Program-made: the position numbers and the translations under genes
Assembly: GCA_943735955.1 (NCBI GenBank)
Contig: OX030955.1
Span: 1,619,234 to 1,683,233 of the forward strand
Length of the DNA stretch: 64,000 nucleotides
Direction of reading: 5' to 3'
Source of the DNA: Piscicola geometra
Lineage: Eukaryota; Annelida; Clitellata; Hirudinida; Piscicolidae
Notes under the pieces: generated by a model
What the model was told of the DNA's origin: nothing
Database searches by the model: none
What the model saw: only the letters and a program-made list of their open reading frames with translations
Part shown: one piece after another, positions 32,444 to 43,735 of the stretch
Position numbering within the stretch: position 1 is the first letter of the stretch
Layout of the letters: each line of letters begins with the position of its first letter

Positions 32444-35400
32444 CTATTTGTGCTTCTTCTCTGAGGGCAGGACCTTGAAGAAGTTGGTGATGGTCTTGTT
32501 CCTGCAGCCTGCCGCAGGACTGGTCAGCACCTTGGCATCATTATCATTACTATCATCGCAAATCATCACCACGTCATCCTCTTCATTCTTCTCACCGTTA
32601 CAACCTTTCGCTACATCACCAACATACTCAATACGAGCTTCTTTATCATTTTCCTTATTTGTATTATTATTAAGAAGTTCATAGCAATTGATGACGGTTT
32701 GGTTGTTAACACCCTCATTACTACTGCTCCCGCTGCTGTAGTAGTGGCAGTGGTTATTGTCGATGTTACTGCTGCTGTTGTTGCTGAAATCACTATCTAC
32801 CTCTAGGGGCTGTGCCAAAGACGATCCATTTTCAGCCACTTCCACCACAAACACATCATTCTCTTCCTCTCCCTTACCATCTGCCAAGCCATTCACTCCC
32901 CCGTTTAGCTGATGATCTTTGTCATCATTAGCATTGTCATTTACCTCACCACTCTTTTCTTTATCACCATTTACTGCAACACCATCACCATCTACTACAC
33001 CATCAACACCATTCACTGCAACACCAGCAACACCCTTAACTGCAACAGCCTCAATAGAGCCGGGTTGGGCTACTTGCAAGGTGGTCACAGTGATCCTACG
33101 TGGCTTCTTGAACGAGTGGTTGGATGGTGTGCTCGGACTTTTGGTGGGATCGGAAGGGAGGGCGAAATGAGGAGAAGTTGGAGGAGGATTGGGAGAGGTG
33201 ATGAGGCTGATCCTGCGTGGTTTGGCATGGTTGCTTGGAGTAGACGGTGAGGACGGAATATTTAGGGTGATGGGTTGTTGCAGGCCTGTTGGAAGGGAAT
33301 TAAGGGGAGGTGCTTCAACAGCGTTCTGTAGGTTGTCCCCAGCGTTCTGATTATGGGTGCAGTCAACCAAGGAGGGGAGTGGGTCAGAAATAATAGGGGT
33401 TGAATTCGGAAGGTTGTTGCTGGAAGTGGTAATGTTGTTTTGAACTGGCGAGTAGTTGGTGATTTGCTGGGGAGTGATCCTGCGACGCTTGTTGTTGTTG
33501 TCGTCGGCTCGGAATTTCTTCGCCTCCTGCTCGTTGTCCGAGTCTGAAGGTCGTTTCAGAGACTGCTTATTGTTGTTGTCGTTGTTGGTGGCGTTGTTGT
33601 TGTTAGTGGTGGCGGTGTTGTTGGTGGTGGTGTTGTTAGTGGTGGCGGTGTTGTTGGTGGTGGTGTTGTTGTTGGTGGTGGCGGTGTTGCTGTTAGTGGT
33701 GGCGGTGGTGTTGTTGTTTTTGTTACCGTCTTCAATTAACGTGTGGTCATCACTCTGCGGTGGTGAGAGATTTGAAGGGAGGGTGGTGATCGAGAGCTTT
33801 TGTTTGCGGGCACTTTCCAAGCTCTTGACGGCGTTTCCCGACTGCGAGATGAACTGCATGATGGAAGGGTGCTTGTGGTGTTTGGGAGTGGTGTTGAGGC
33901 AGTTCGACGACGGCACGACGGACGACATTTTGGGCGTTTTCAGCTCAGTCGGCGAACATTTGTCAACCTCATTCAACAGCGACTTTCGGAACTTCATCGG
34001 CATGGCGGTCTTCCACACCCAGGCGGAAGGCACGGGCAGGTGGCTGAGGTTGTGCTCCTGCAACACCTCATCCCTGACGTACCACAAGCGGTGAGGGTGC
34101 CTCTCGACCACCTTCTTGTATTCCGCAACCAAGCGCACCTTCGCCTCCACCTGCCGCTTCGAGATGACACTGGCATCGTGCGACTCACGGGGGGCTGACC
34201 TGGGCACATTGGCGCCTGCAACACCTTCACCTTCACCACCACCACCTTTCCTTTCACTTCCGCCTACGTCAGAACGTTTCTTGGCGCCTCCACCTGCACC
34301 TGTCTTGTACTGACTCCAGTAGAGCTTGAACTCTCTGGAGATCTTGTCAATGCCCAGCTGACAGCCATGCACCAGACGGAAGAGGTGGGGCAGAGCTGGT
34401 ATAGTGAGGGGAATGGAGAAGGTGCTTTGGAAGAGTTGATGGAATGAATTGATGCTTTTAGATTAACTAAAGACATGGAACGAGGTTAAAAATAATTAAA
34501 AACTAAATAGGCACCACTTAAACCTAACTGATCACCTCAAACACCACACCCAACACTTTCCCTCAACCCCCACCCACCCTCATCAGGCACAGGAGAAATT
34601 TTGTTGACTCTCGTTACCGAGGTCTCAGGCGGTTTGGCAGGGTGGCCAACCCCCTCATTCCCCTCACACGGAGTGATGCTCAGGGGCAGGGTGGTCTCTT
34701 TATCGAAGGTTCGAACCTGTATAGTGAGAGATTATATCAAATTAAATTACATCACAAGATAGCATTGATGGTTGTAATGATAATGATAGTATCATCATCA
34801 TCATCATCGGCCAAAGTAGAAGAGCCCAAACCTGGAAATCAGCGAAGAAATTCCTCATCCGTTCCACCTGCTCCTCCCTCAACACCACCCTCTCAAACGC
34901 CCTTCCTTCCTCCCGCTCTTTAGCATCATTACCATCACCACCTTTTGGAGTAACTCCATCATCCTCTTCATCATCACTAATCACCACCTCCTCCTCCAAC
35001 AACCCAATGCCCTCCATGACTGCTCCACTCGCGATGGCAGCATCCTCAAAGAGTCCATCTGGACCCCAGTACAGACCGAGGCACAACGACCTCAACTTCT
35101 TCACCTTCTTGGCCTTCATCTCCTCCTCGAACAACCTCAGCTTTATCATCTGCCTCGCCTTCAACGTCTCAGGAGACATCTGCGAGGGGCATTATGGAAT
35201 GGAAACTCCTTTCCTCGCAATCGTAGTGATTGCTTGATTGGTTGGTTGGTTGGTTGATTCATTGGTTGATTGATTGATTGGTTGATTGATTGGTTGATTG
35301 TTTGGTTGGTTGATCGTTTGGTTGGTTGATTGGTTAGTTGATTAGTCGGATCAATTTCCATGAATGGCATTCAAACTAGTCCGGGTTTACGCCACGTTGA

Positions 35401-36705
35401 TAATATTCGTAGTTGTATTGTATTTTGAATGCATGCAGATCTACTTTTAACCCACCAACCAATGAATATTGCACTTACGTCATCATTATCATCACACCCC
35501 TCTCCTTCAGAGAGGTATCCATGCGGAACGAAGAAGCCATCTTCTTCCTCTTCATCATCATCCTTCTCCACTTCCTCATCATCATCCCCCTGTATTGTGG
35601 TTTCCTCAGAAATGTCACTCTGCTAAAAACAACACTTGAAACATCATCATCATAAGCCACCATCAGAACTATAATCATCATCATTACCACCACCACCACA
35701 ATCATCATCATTACCACTACCACCACCACCATCATCATCATCCACCTCGGAGTGAGAGATACTCTCTCCAGGCTCTTCCTCCTCCCACTCTGCATCAGAA
35801 TCAACCTGTGACGTCATCATCATCATTATCATCATTGCCATTACCATCCTCATCATCATTATCATTGCCATCATCATTATCATTGCCATCCTCATTATCA
35901 TTATCACCATCATCATAATTATCACCATCATACAGATAATTATATAATGTTAACCGCGTGTTTAAACTACCCATACTGGCGATTAAATGTACAGTAAGTA
36001 TGATGAGAATGATGATAATCTTCTTTGAGGCCCCCCTAGAAGCACCTCATAATCCAGCAGAGCGTCCCTGCCAAAGGGTCTGCGGCCGGTCACCCTGTGG
36101 GAACGTTTGCTCCAGGTGCCGTAGTAGGCAGGTCTGTTGTTCTGGTGGAAGAGCAGCAGTTTCATGCGCACCTGTGGAGGGGAGAGGGTGGTTGGTTGGT
36201 TGGTTGGGAGGGTGTGTGATGGGTGAGTGGTGACATCGTTATGATGGGTGGATGGATAAATTTGAAAAATTTAACTCTTTCTCCCCACCAACTGACCATT
36301 TTCAACTTTTTCTTTTCAGGTCTATCATCACCATCATCACCATCATCATCATCGTTGTCCCCATCATCACTCAGTGCTACCACATCTTCCTCCTCATCCC
36401 TGTATTTGGGAACGTTCAATCATGCATCCCTTTAGGAAGGCATTTCCTATTTTTAAATACACACTCCCAATGAACTTGGCCGAGAATATGAAAAGTAGTG
36501 AACCAAGTGGTCTTTAAACTAGCTCGCATCAGCAGTATAATAATTGCATAATTATTGAACACTCTATTAGATAAGTAGATAATTAGTTAATTAATAATTG
36601 ACCTATCATACAACCTGAGCCATGTGCCAGGGGCCTTTCCCCCTCCCACCTCCCCCCTCTTCAACTCGTGCAGGTACAAGTCTGAAGATGTCGTTCCCTC
36701 CTTTG

Positions 36706-36741
<36 letters not shown>

Positions 36742-39716
36742 TGTGTGTGTGCGTTTTTTTTCAGCTTCAAAATGTAAAACAAATATTGAAACAACAATAA
36801 CCAAAAATTACCAACCATCAATTCACCCATTCACCTACCAATCCTCCCTCCCATCCCATTACCCAACCACCCACCCACCTTGAGAAGAGCACAGTCGAGT
36901 GCACTCATCTTTTCCCTCAGCACCCTCCACGGCAGCCTCAACAAGGGCGCCAGTCTCATGTTCTCTTTCACCTCAAACGGCTGGAAGAGGCTTATGTGGT
37001 GCTCACTTGATGCCTGTGGTGGTGGTGAAGTGTTGTGGTGGTGGTGAAGTGTTGTGGTGGTGGTGAAGTGTTGTGGTGGTGGTTAAGTGTTGTGGTGGTG
37101 GTGTTGTGGTGGTGGTGTTGTGGTGGTGGTGTTGTGGTGGTGGTGAAGTGTTGTGGTGGTGGTGAAGTGTTGTGGTGAAGTGTTGTGGTGGTGGTGAAGT
37201 GTTGTGGTGGTGGTGGAGTGTTGTGGTGGTGGTGGAGTGTTGTGGTGGTGGTGAAGTGAACGTGGTGGGGGTGGTGAAGTGTTGTGGTGGTGGTGAAGTG
37301 TTGTGGTGGTGGTGGAGTGTTGTGGTGGTGGTGAAGTGTTGTGGTGGTGGTGGTGGAGTGTTGTGGTGGTGGTGAAGTGTTGTGGTGGTGGTGAAGTGTT
37401 GTGGTGGTGGTGAAGTGTTGTGGTGGTGGTGAAGTGTTGTGGTGGTGGTGAAGTGTTGTGGTGGTGGTGAAGTGTTGTGGTGAGAGTGAAGTGTTGTGGT
37501 GGTGGTGGTGTTGTGGTGGGGGAAAGTGAATGTGGTGAAGTGGATGTGGTGGTGGTGGTGAAGTGTTGTGGTGGTGGTGAAGTGTTGTGGTGGTGATGAA
37601 GTGTTGTGGTGGTGATGAAGTGTTGTGGTGGTGGTGAAGTGTTGTGGTGGTGGTGAAGTGTTGTGGCGGGGGTGAAGTGTTGTGGTGGTGGTGAAGTGTT
37701 GTGGTGGTGATGAAGTGTTGTGGTGGTGGTGGAGTGTTGTGGTGGTGGTGAAGTGTTGTGGTGGTGGTGAAGTGTTGTGGTGGTGGTGGAGTGTTGTGGT
37801 GGTGGTGAAGTGTTGTGGTGGTGGTGAAGTGTTGTGGTGGTGGTGAAGTGCTGTGGTGGTGGTGAAGTGTTGTGGTGAGGGTGAAGTGTTGTGGTGGTGT
37901 TGTGGTGGGGGAAAGTAAATTTGGTGAAGTGGATGTGGTGGTGGTGGTGAAGTGTTGTGGTGGTGGTGAAGTGTTGTGGTGGGGGTGAAGTGTTGTGGTG
38001 GTGGTGGTGAAGTGTTGTGGTGGTGGTGAAGTGTTGTGGTGGTGGTGGTGAAATGTTGTGGTGGTGGTGAAGTGTTGTGGTGGTGGTGAAGTGTTGTGGT
38101 GGGGGTGAAGTGTTGTGGTGGTGGTGAAGTGTTGTGGTGGGGGTGAAGTGTTGTGGTGGTGGTGGTGAAGTGTTGTGGTGGGGGTGAAGTGTTGTGGTGG
38201 TGGTGAAGTGTTGTGGTGGGGGTGAAGTGTTGTGGTGGTGGGGGTGAAGTGTTGTGGTGGTGGTGAAGTGTTGTGGTGATGTTGTTGTGGTGGTGGGGAT
38301 AGTAGGGGTTGTGATGGTGGTGTGGTTGTGGTTATGAGAAGGTAGTGCTAGTGACATCAAATAGTGGTGAAGTGGTGGCTGTGATGATCGTGATCATTTG
38401 ATGGTAGAGATGATGAAATGGTGGTTGTGAAGTTCATAAAATTTTGTGTTGTAGAGTGGTGGGAGATGTCGGATTGGGGAGGATGAGAGGACGTAGCAGT
38501 GGGGTTGGTGGTGCTCGAACCTTGGTGGCAGAGCTGGCGCCCTTGCTGGGAGGTGTTTCCTTAGCCTTCTTGAAGAAGTTCTGCATCATGAGCTTCTCTT
38601 TGAGGTTCTGTCGTGGTGGTTGAAGTAGAGTGGTGGTGGTGGTTGGTAGCAGTGAAGTGGGATATGTACAGTAGTTGGCAGTGGTCAAAGGGTTGGCATA
38701 TACAGTTGGAATGGTGTGGTAGTGAATGAAGACTGGTTGGCAATGGTCAAATGGTTGGCATATACAGTGGCTGGCAATGGTGATGTGGTGGTGCATGTAG
38801 AGTGGTTGTAAATAGTTTCATATAGCAGCAGACATACAACCTTCTGTTCTGCTTCACTCTCCTTCTTCTTCTTCTCATGCATCTTCAACCTGCAAGTCGT
38901 ACAATGCAAGTTTGTGGAAATGAAGACACAGTAAAAAGTGATCAATGCAATTTAGTTTCTTGAAGATTTGGAGCACCAATCAAAACCACTCACTCCTTCC
39001 TCTTCTTCTCCTCCTCCAACTGCTCCACCTTCTGTCGTTTCTCTTCATCCTTCTTCTTCTTCTCCTCATCCTTCTTCTTCTTCTCCTCTTCCTTCTGCTT
39101 TCTTTCTTCCTCCTTTTGCTTTTTCTTGTCTTCCTTCTCTTTCTCTTTCTTCATTTTCAACTCCATTCTTTCTTTTTCCTTCTTTTCCTTCATGAGAGAA
39201 ACAGGTAAAATTTATATTCCTTGATTATTAAATTAAATTAAGGCTTAAGAAAGTTAGTAATATATGCTTACATTTCTTATAAATGTATGAAGCAATGTTA
39301 AAAGTTGAATTATGTTTTAGCAATTATTGAAAGTATCATCTCACTTTCTCCTCAACCCTCTGCTTTTCTTTTGCCTCCTTTGTCCTTATTCTCAAAGCTT
39401 TCTCAGCCTCCTGTATATAAGAAACATGAATTATTAATTAAATTATTATTAATAGTATTAATAATTAATTAATGAATAGGCTAGATATACTAAAGATATA
39501 CATCATAAATTCCAAACTATGACAATGAACTGAAGCTCAAATTATTACCGTAAGTTTTTTTCTAGATTTTGGCTTTTCTGATTTGCCGGTTGCCATGTTG
39601 GATTTGGGAGATGCAGTGGTGTTCCTCTCATCTGATTCTTCTCCATTGGTTTGGTTCTCGTTGCTTTTGTTCAACTGCTCCACCTCCATCACCTCGTCAC
39701 TGTCAGCGTCTGTCAT
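32444..39716 (-). CDS. CHAF1A: Chromatin assembly factor 1 subunit A (CAF-1 p150)
   Basis: Large subunit of the histone H3-H4 chaperone that deposits nucleosomes behind replication forks with PCNA. Minus-strand exons recognised are 39549-39716, 39345-39410, 38994-39187 (KER coiled coil of Lys/Glu/Arg), 38841-38889, 38521-38607 (LMMQNFFKKAKE, PIP-box-like), 36879-37013 (LFQPFEVKENMRLAP), about 36619-36703, about 36318-36430, about 36030-36171 (NRPAYYGTWSKRS...LLDYEV), about 35640-35812 (DSDAEWEEEEPGESISHSE), about 35480-35625 (GFFVPHGYLSEGEG), about 34835-35180, about 34590-34720 and 32444-about 34455. The last exon has the C-terminal winged-helix region (RLWYVRDEVLQEHNLSHLP) and ends in TITNFFKVLPS, a second PIP-like motif. 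The last exon also carries long Asn/Thr runs. Several middle exon edges are approximate. Confidence 0.93.
35226..35346. repeat. (GATTGGTT)n degenerate microsatellite
   Basis: About 120 bp of TTGATTGGTTGGTTG units inside a CHAF1A intron. Confidence 0.85.
35376..35430 (+). repeat. Dispersed 55-bp repeat, copy A
   Basis: GTCCGGGTTTACGCCA, then GATAATATT and TTGTATTGTATT. About 80 percent identical by eye to 63153-63206, in the same orientation. Lies in a CHAF1A intron; origin unknown. Confidence 0.7.
35640..35935. repeat. Coding and intronic (CATCAT/ATTATC)n tract in CHAF1A
   Basis: CATCATCATTATC-type repeats. The part at 35640-35760 is translated as Asp/Gly-rich acidic sequence within CHAF1A; 35815-35935 is intronic. 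Confidence 0.75.
36700..36755. repeat. (GT)n microsatellite in a CHAF1A intron
   Basis: GTGTGTGTGTTTGTGTG-type array directly upstream (on the minus strand) of the exon ending near 36703. Confidence 0.85.
37014..38290. repeat. 19-bp minisatellite (AAGTGTTGTGGTGGTGGTG), about 65 copies, in a CHAF1A intron
   Basis: The unit is 19 bp with length variants from gain or loss of GGT. It is flanked on the right by GGTGGTTGTGG-type DNA up to about 38800. The array ends exactly at the acceptor of the exon at 36879-37013, where the repeat's CACCACCACAAC becomes CACCACCACAG. Read on the minus strand, no frame has a stop, giving a 425-codon His/Thr/Pro open frame that is an artefact: 19 bp times 3 gives a 19-residue repeat in all frames. 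Confidence 0.95.
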
Positions 39717-40105
39717 GATCTTCCTTTTCAGAATCTCCCCTTACAAACAGGCTTTTGTCGATTTCAGTGGTGCTTGCAAATACAACTCAAAATTTGTGTT
39801 TTTTGTAATAAATAATTATGTTGACCAAGTGATATATACCCTAAATAGTGAAATAACTTCCATTATGTACAACATTTAACGAGAAGTTGCATAGGGAAGT
39901 TCTGTATTAGAGTCACCAAGGTGTTTACATATTAGCATTTGGCGCCTTTAAAAGATGGCTGTTGCAGAAAAGGGATGAGCTGAAATGGTTGCCAAGTGAT
40001 TGGAGGTAAACATCACTCCACACACCTTTGTTACTTCTCATTTAACGCAGGAGCATAGACAGAAATACAAAATGTACCTATAATTATAAATTCAGTTGTA
40101 TTAAA
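39717..40105. promoter_or_regulatory. Divergent promoter interval between CHAF1A and the CCDC148-like gene
   Basis: The two start codons face away from each other across 389 bp. No TATA box stands out. The call rests on gene arrangement only. Confidence 0.45.
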
Positions 40106-43044
40106 ATGAATCAAGTGAAAAAATATAAAGAAATAGACTACAATTTGCTGAAAGAAAAGGTCGAATCGTTGAAAATGGAAGCTGGAAAGGGAATGGAACG
40201 GGTGAAAGAGCTGGAAAATAAAGCCAAAAAGGCACAGGAAGAAAAGGTTTATGGAGCTCATGAGCGGATTGTAGTGGATGGCTGGATGGAGTTTGTGGCA
40301 CAAAACAAGGATGCGAAAAAAAAGTTTGCTGAAATATTTAAAACTCTTGAAAGCTTCAACGATGATGGATCCAGTCGCTCAACCTCTGCTACTTCTTCTT
40401 CAAGCAGTCATTCGAACAAAAGGTGAGGGTTCAATTGAACGGTTGTATGACAACTTTGGTTGTCCGAAAGTATCAAGAAGATTTCTAGGTAGATTGTCCA
40501 AACTTGTCGAGTGGGGTGGTAATCGGATAGGTTGTCAACATCCAAAAAAGTTGATTGAATGGTGATAAATTTAAAATCCTTCTACATTTACTGAAAAAAA
40601 GCGTTCAATTTGTTTTTCTTGTATATTTTTATTCAGTGTTTTGAAAGCCCCAAAAATGGACTTTTTGGTTGATTGTTTGGTTCGTCTGGTCAAAGAAAAG
40701 AGCAAACAGAACGCAGAGCAGCATCCAAGTAATCTGTATAGTATATTCCTCTTTCGTAAACAAATTCCTAAATCCTTGTCTCCCAACCTTTCCCTAACCA
40801 ATGACTCAACTTCTTCATAAACATCTCTCCAGTCTTCGACACTCCCACGGAAGAGCTACCTGACACTACCCTTCCTGACACCATCATCTCCTTCCACTGC
40901 CATGACAACCACCTCAAGAACTCCCTCCTCGAGCGCTTTGTCTCCCTCGACAACAACTATGCAACAATCATTAAACAACTTCAACAAATCTCGCTGCAAC
41001 TTAAATCGTTAGTGACCAACTCAACTTATTATACTTTCAAGAGAATACAGATAAATCAATTAAATTATTCAATTAACTATATAATTAAATAAATATATAT
41101 CCTTAAATGAATGTTACAATGACACTTGAACTTCGTGAAGGGACGAAAGAGGCCACTGGTCAAAGGAAGACGACGAGATTTTCCACCACGTGACAACTAT
41201 CTACAACAACCACAAAGAGTCAAACAACAACAGCAACAAAAATCTTTTCAATCATAGAATAACCAGCAAAAGCAGGTTGTTGTGCGTGGAGATGTTGTTG
41301 CGTGTGTTGGTGAACAAGACGAGAACTCAAATCGTGAGTCGTGTCTCAACTATTTTAACATTTGAAAAAAAATTAACTATTCAAGCAATATTTTATAAAA
41401 CAATATATTTAATATTTTAAAATATTACTTTGCAAATAAATTTTGCAAATAAACTTTAATTTATTTTCTTTAGTTGGATTACGGTGAATGGTGTGAAGAA
41501 GTGGAATTGAAGAAGAAGACGAAAAAGAGGATGCTGGAGAGATGGAAGGAGAGGAGGAAGTGGTTGGAAGATGAAGCAGTGAGGTTAGTTACGGTCCGTC
41601 TCATTGCTTGTGGTAGAGCTGCATTTATGCAAAATTGAAAAATCCATTATTGCATAATTTTAATTTGTCTTAAAATTTCATTTACTTCACATTTAATGCG
41701 GATCATGTGAAATGAACTGTGCAGATTGCTGAAGGAGTCGAATGGAGAGTGGCAGAGGAAGAAAGAGAAGAAGATGGGAGAGGAAGAACGAATGAGAAGT
41801 CTACAGGGTTTTAGAGATAAGGTGCCATCATGGAAGATTCATCTAAGATATATCATGCAAACCCGTGTCAAATAGAATTATTAAATTTATTCAAAAATAT
41901 TTGTTTCCATTAAAGGTGGAAGAATGGAAGTCCCAGAGTGAAGAAGAACAACAGAAAAAACTGAAGATGGAGCAGGAAAAGATGAAAGCTGAAAAAGAGA
42001 GGGAAATGGAAAAAATGATGGATCGGGAGAAAGCGAACAAAGAAAAAGTATTAATTAATCATTTTGATGACAAAATTAAATGTTTATATGCACATGCCAA
42101 TCAATCAATCAAATCAAATATTTATGTCTACTTCCTTTTGAAGATACAAAAGCATAAAGAGCACAAAGAGCGAGAAATGATGGAAAAGAAGGTTCATGAT
42201 AAGAAGAAATGGGCGACAGAAAAAAAGAAATTCTTGGAAAGAGTTGAATCCAACAAAAGAAGGTTCATTATTTCTGTACACCAAAAAAACTCATATTTGT
42301 CTAGAATCCTCTTATGAGAACGAACAAGATGTCGAGGTAGTTTTACAGAGATGCTTTTTCAAACCTGTGTGCAGAGTGGGACACCGAAATGAAGAGAGGC
42401 GTCAAAAAGTGCGTCAAAGGAGTTTGAAGGAAGAGGAGGTCAGAAGGCTCGAAGAAGAAAAAAGAATTGCCATTCAAAAGACATTAGAGCGGTAAGTGCA
42501 TAGCATGTATTTATAAAGTGCTTGACAAATGTATCAAAGTGGAATTAGAAACACAGTTTTTTTTTTACCTTCAATCTTTATACTGCATACAAAAATGCTC
42601 AGACTGAAGCCCAAAGTGCACTCTGACCTTCTGAGGACTCTCAGTGACACACAAGCCTCCAAGGCCAAACATCAACCCCCATCTTTTCTCAAACACATCG
42701 ATGACGTCATATCACGTGTACAATGGAGTCCTGGAAACACGTTCACTGACGAACAAGTAAATGAAGATGATCTCATAGATTTCACTTTTAAAGTTAATTT
42801 TTTACCAAAATTATCGACTTTTTCACTGAAACTACTTTTAAAGTCATTCCAAAAGCACCATTCCACCAAAACCACGCCTAAAACAACTTGCCTAAAGATC
42901 ACAGCTGATCCGAGATTCTTGGTGGAAGAGAGGCTACGACAGGCTGACCTCTTGCAGCACCCGTATGCCCGTAGCATCATCTGCAGCACCAAGTCACTTC
43001 ACAACCAGCGCAAAGACATGTTTTCGCAATTGCTATTCAAATGA
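40106..43044 (+). CDS. CCDC148: Coiled-coil protein, CCDC148-like (550 aa)
   Basis: Exons are 40106-40422, 40637-40728, 40833-41007, 41141-41333, 41474-41583, 41725-41821, 41916-42047, 42144-42262, 42375-42491, 42603-42756 and 42898-43044. All phases match, total 1,653 nt. The middle has GHWSKEDDEIFHHVTTIY and then a long Lys/Glu-rich coiled coil (ERWKERRKWLEDEA, QKHKEHKEREMMEKK, RRLEEEKRIAIQKTLER). The C-terminus has TLSDTQASKAK and DPRFLVEERLRQADLLQHPYAR, which resemble the conserved tail of CCDC148. That family is linked to cilia by expression, but no biochemical role is established. Start ATG 40106 gives an open N-terminus. The identity is from memory of the tail motifs. Confidence 0.78.
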
Positions 43045-43425
43045 AACGTCGCTTTATGTTGCCACAGAAAGGATGCAACAATTTTAAAATATGTTTAAAT
43101 ATGTTTAAAATTCATAACTGTAATGCTCCAATTTACCTTAAAAATCTAATTAAACAACCCCCTAAATCTGGTCTAAGATCATCCACCTTTAATCGTTCTT
43201 TTCGTTTTCCAGTTAAACACTCTTTTGCTAAACGTTCTTTTTCTTACTGTGGTCCTCTTTTATGGAATTCTTTACCTTCTTCTTTAACTTCAACTAAGTC
43301 ACTCATAACTTTCCGTCGAGGCCTGAAGACGTACTTGTTTGGGACGTGATGGCTGAGCGCTTTTGTCGCTTAGTAAAGGGCGCTATATAAATTATTAGTG
43401 ATTGATTGATTGATTGATTGATTCA
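43045..43425 (+). mobile_element. LINE (non-LTR retrotransposon) 3' end, 5'-truncated, with (GATT)n tail
   Basis: A short open frame ends in SYCGPLLWNSLPSSLTSTKS and ITFRRGLKTYLF, the C-terminal signature of CR1/Jockey-type reverse transcriptase proteins. The 3' UTR AGCGCTTTTGTCGCTTAGTA and GGGCGCTATATAAATT ends in TGATTGATTGATTG. It begins right at the CCDC148-like stop codon. Confidence 0.8.
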
Positions 43426-43735
43426 AATGAGCTATTTACGGCCAGATTTGTGACTTAAAATATAAACCTTAGTAGTTCACTGGCTTTTTAAAATAATTTC
43501 CAATTTGTGAAACCATTTTTTTATATTCCCTAGGATTAAAATTTAAACATTTGGAAAGTTAAAGCATTCTTAAACCAAAATTTAAAAAAAGCTTAAACGT
43601 TTTCATATGAAAAGCCTTTGCGCCCTTCGATACTTTGAATTAAGAATTTATAAACAAGCTTAGTTTTTCAGTCTTAACTTCATTTAAGGGAAAAAATGAG
43701 AAATGTCTAAAACATTGATCTTCTGAGGAGAAAGT

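Noticed and set aside
33456..34257. Open frames on both strands opposite the last CHAF1A exon
   Set aside because: Antisense shadows of the Asn/Thr-rich coding sequence, with no domain of their own.
37083..38360. 425-codon His/Thr/Pro open frame on the minus strand
   Set aside because: It is a translation of the 19-bp minisatellite, where no frame has a stop. It lies between well-defined CHAF1A exons and has no conserved domain.
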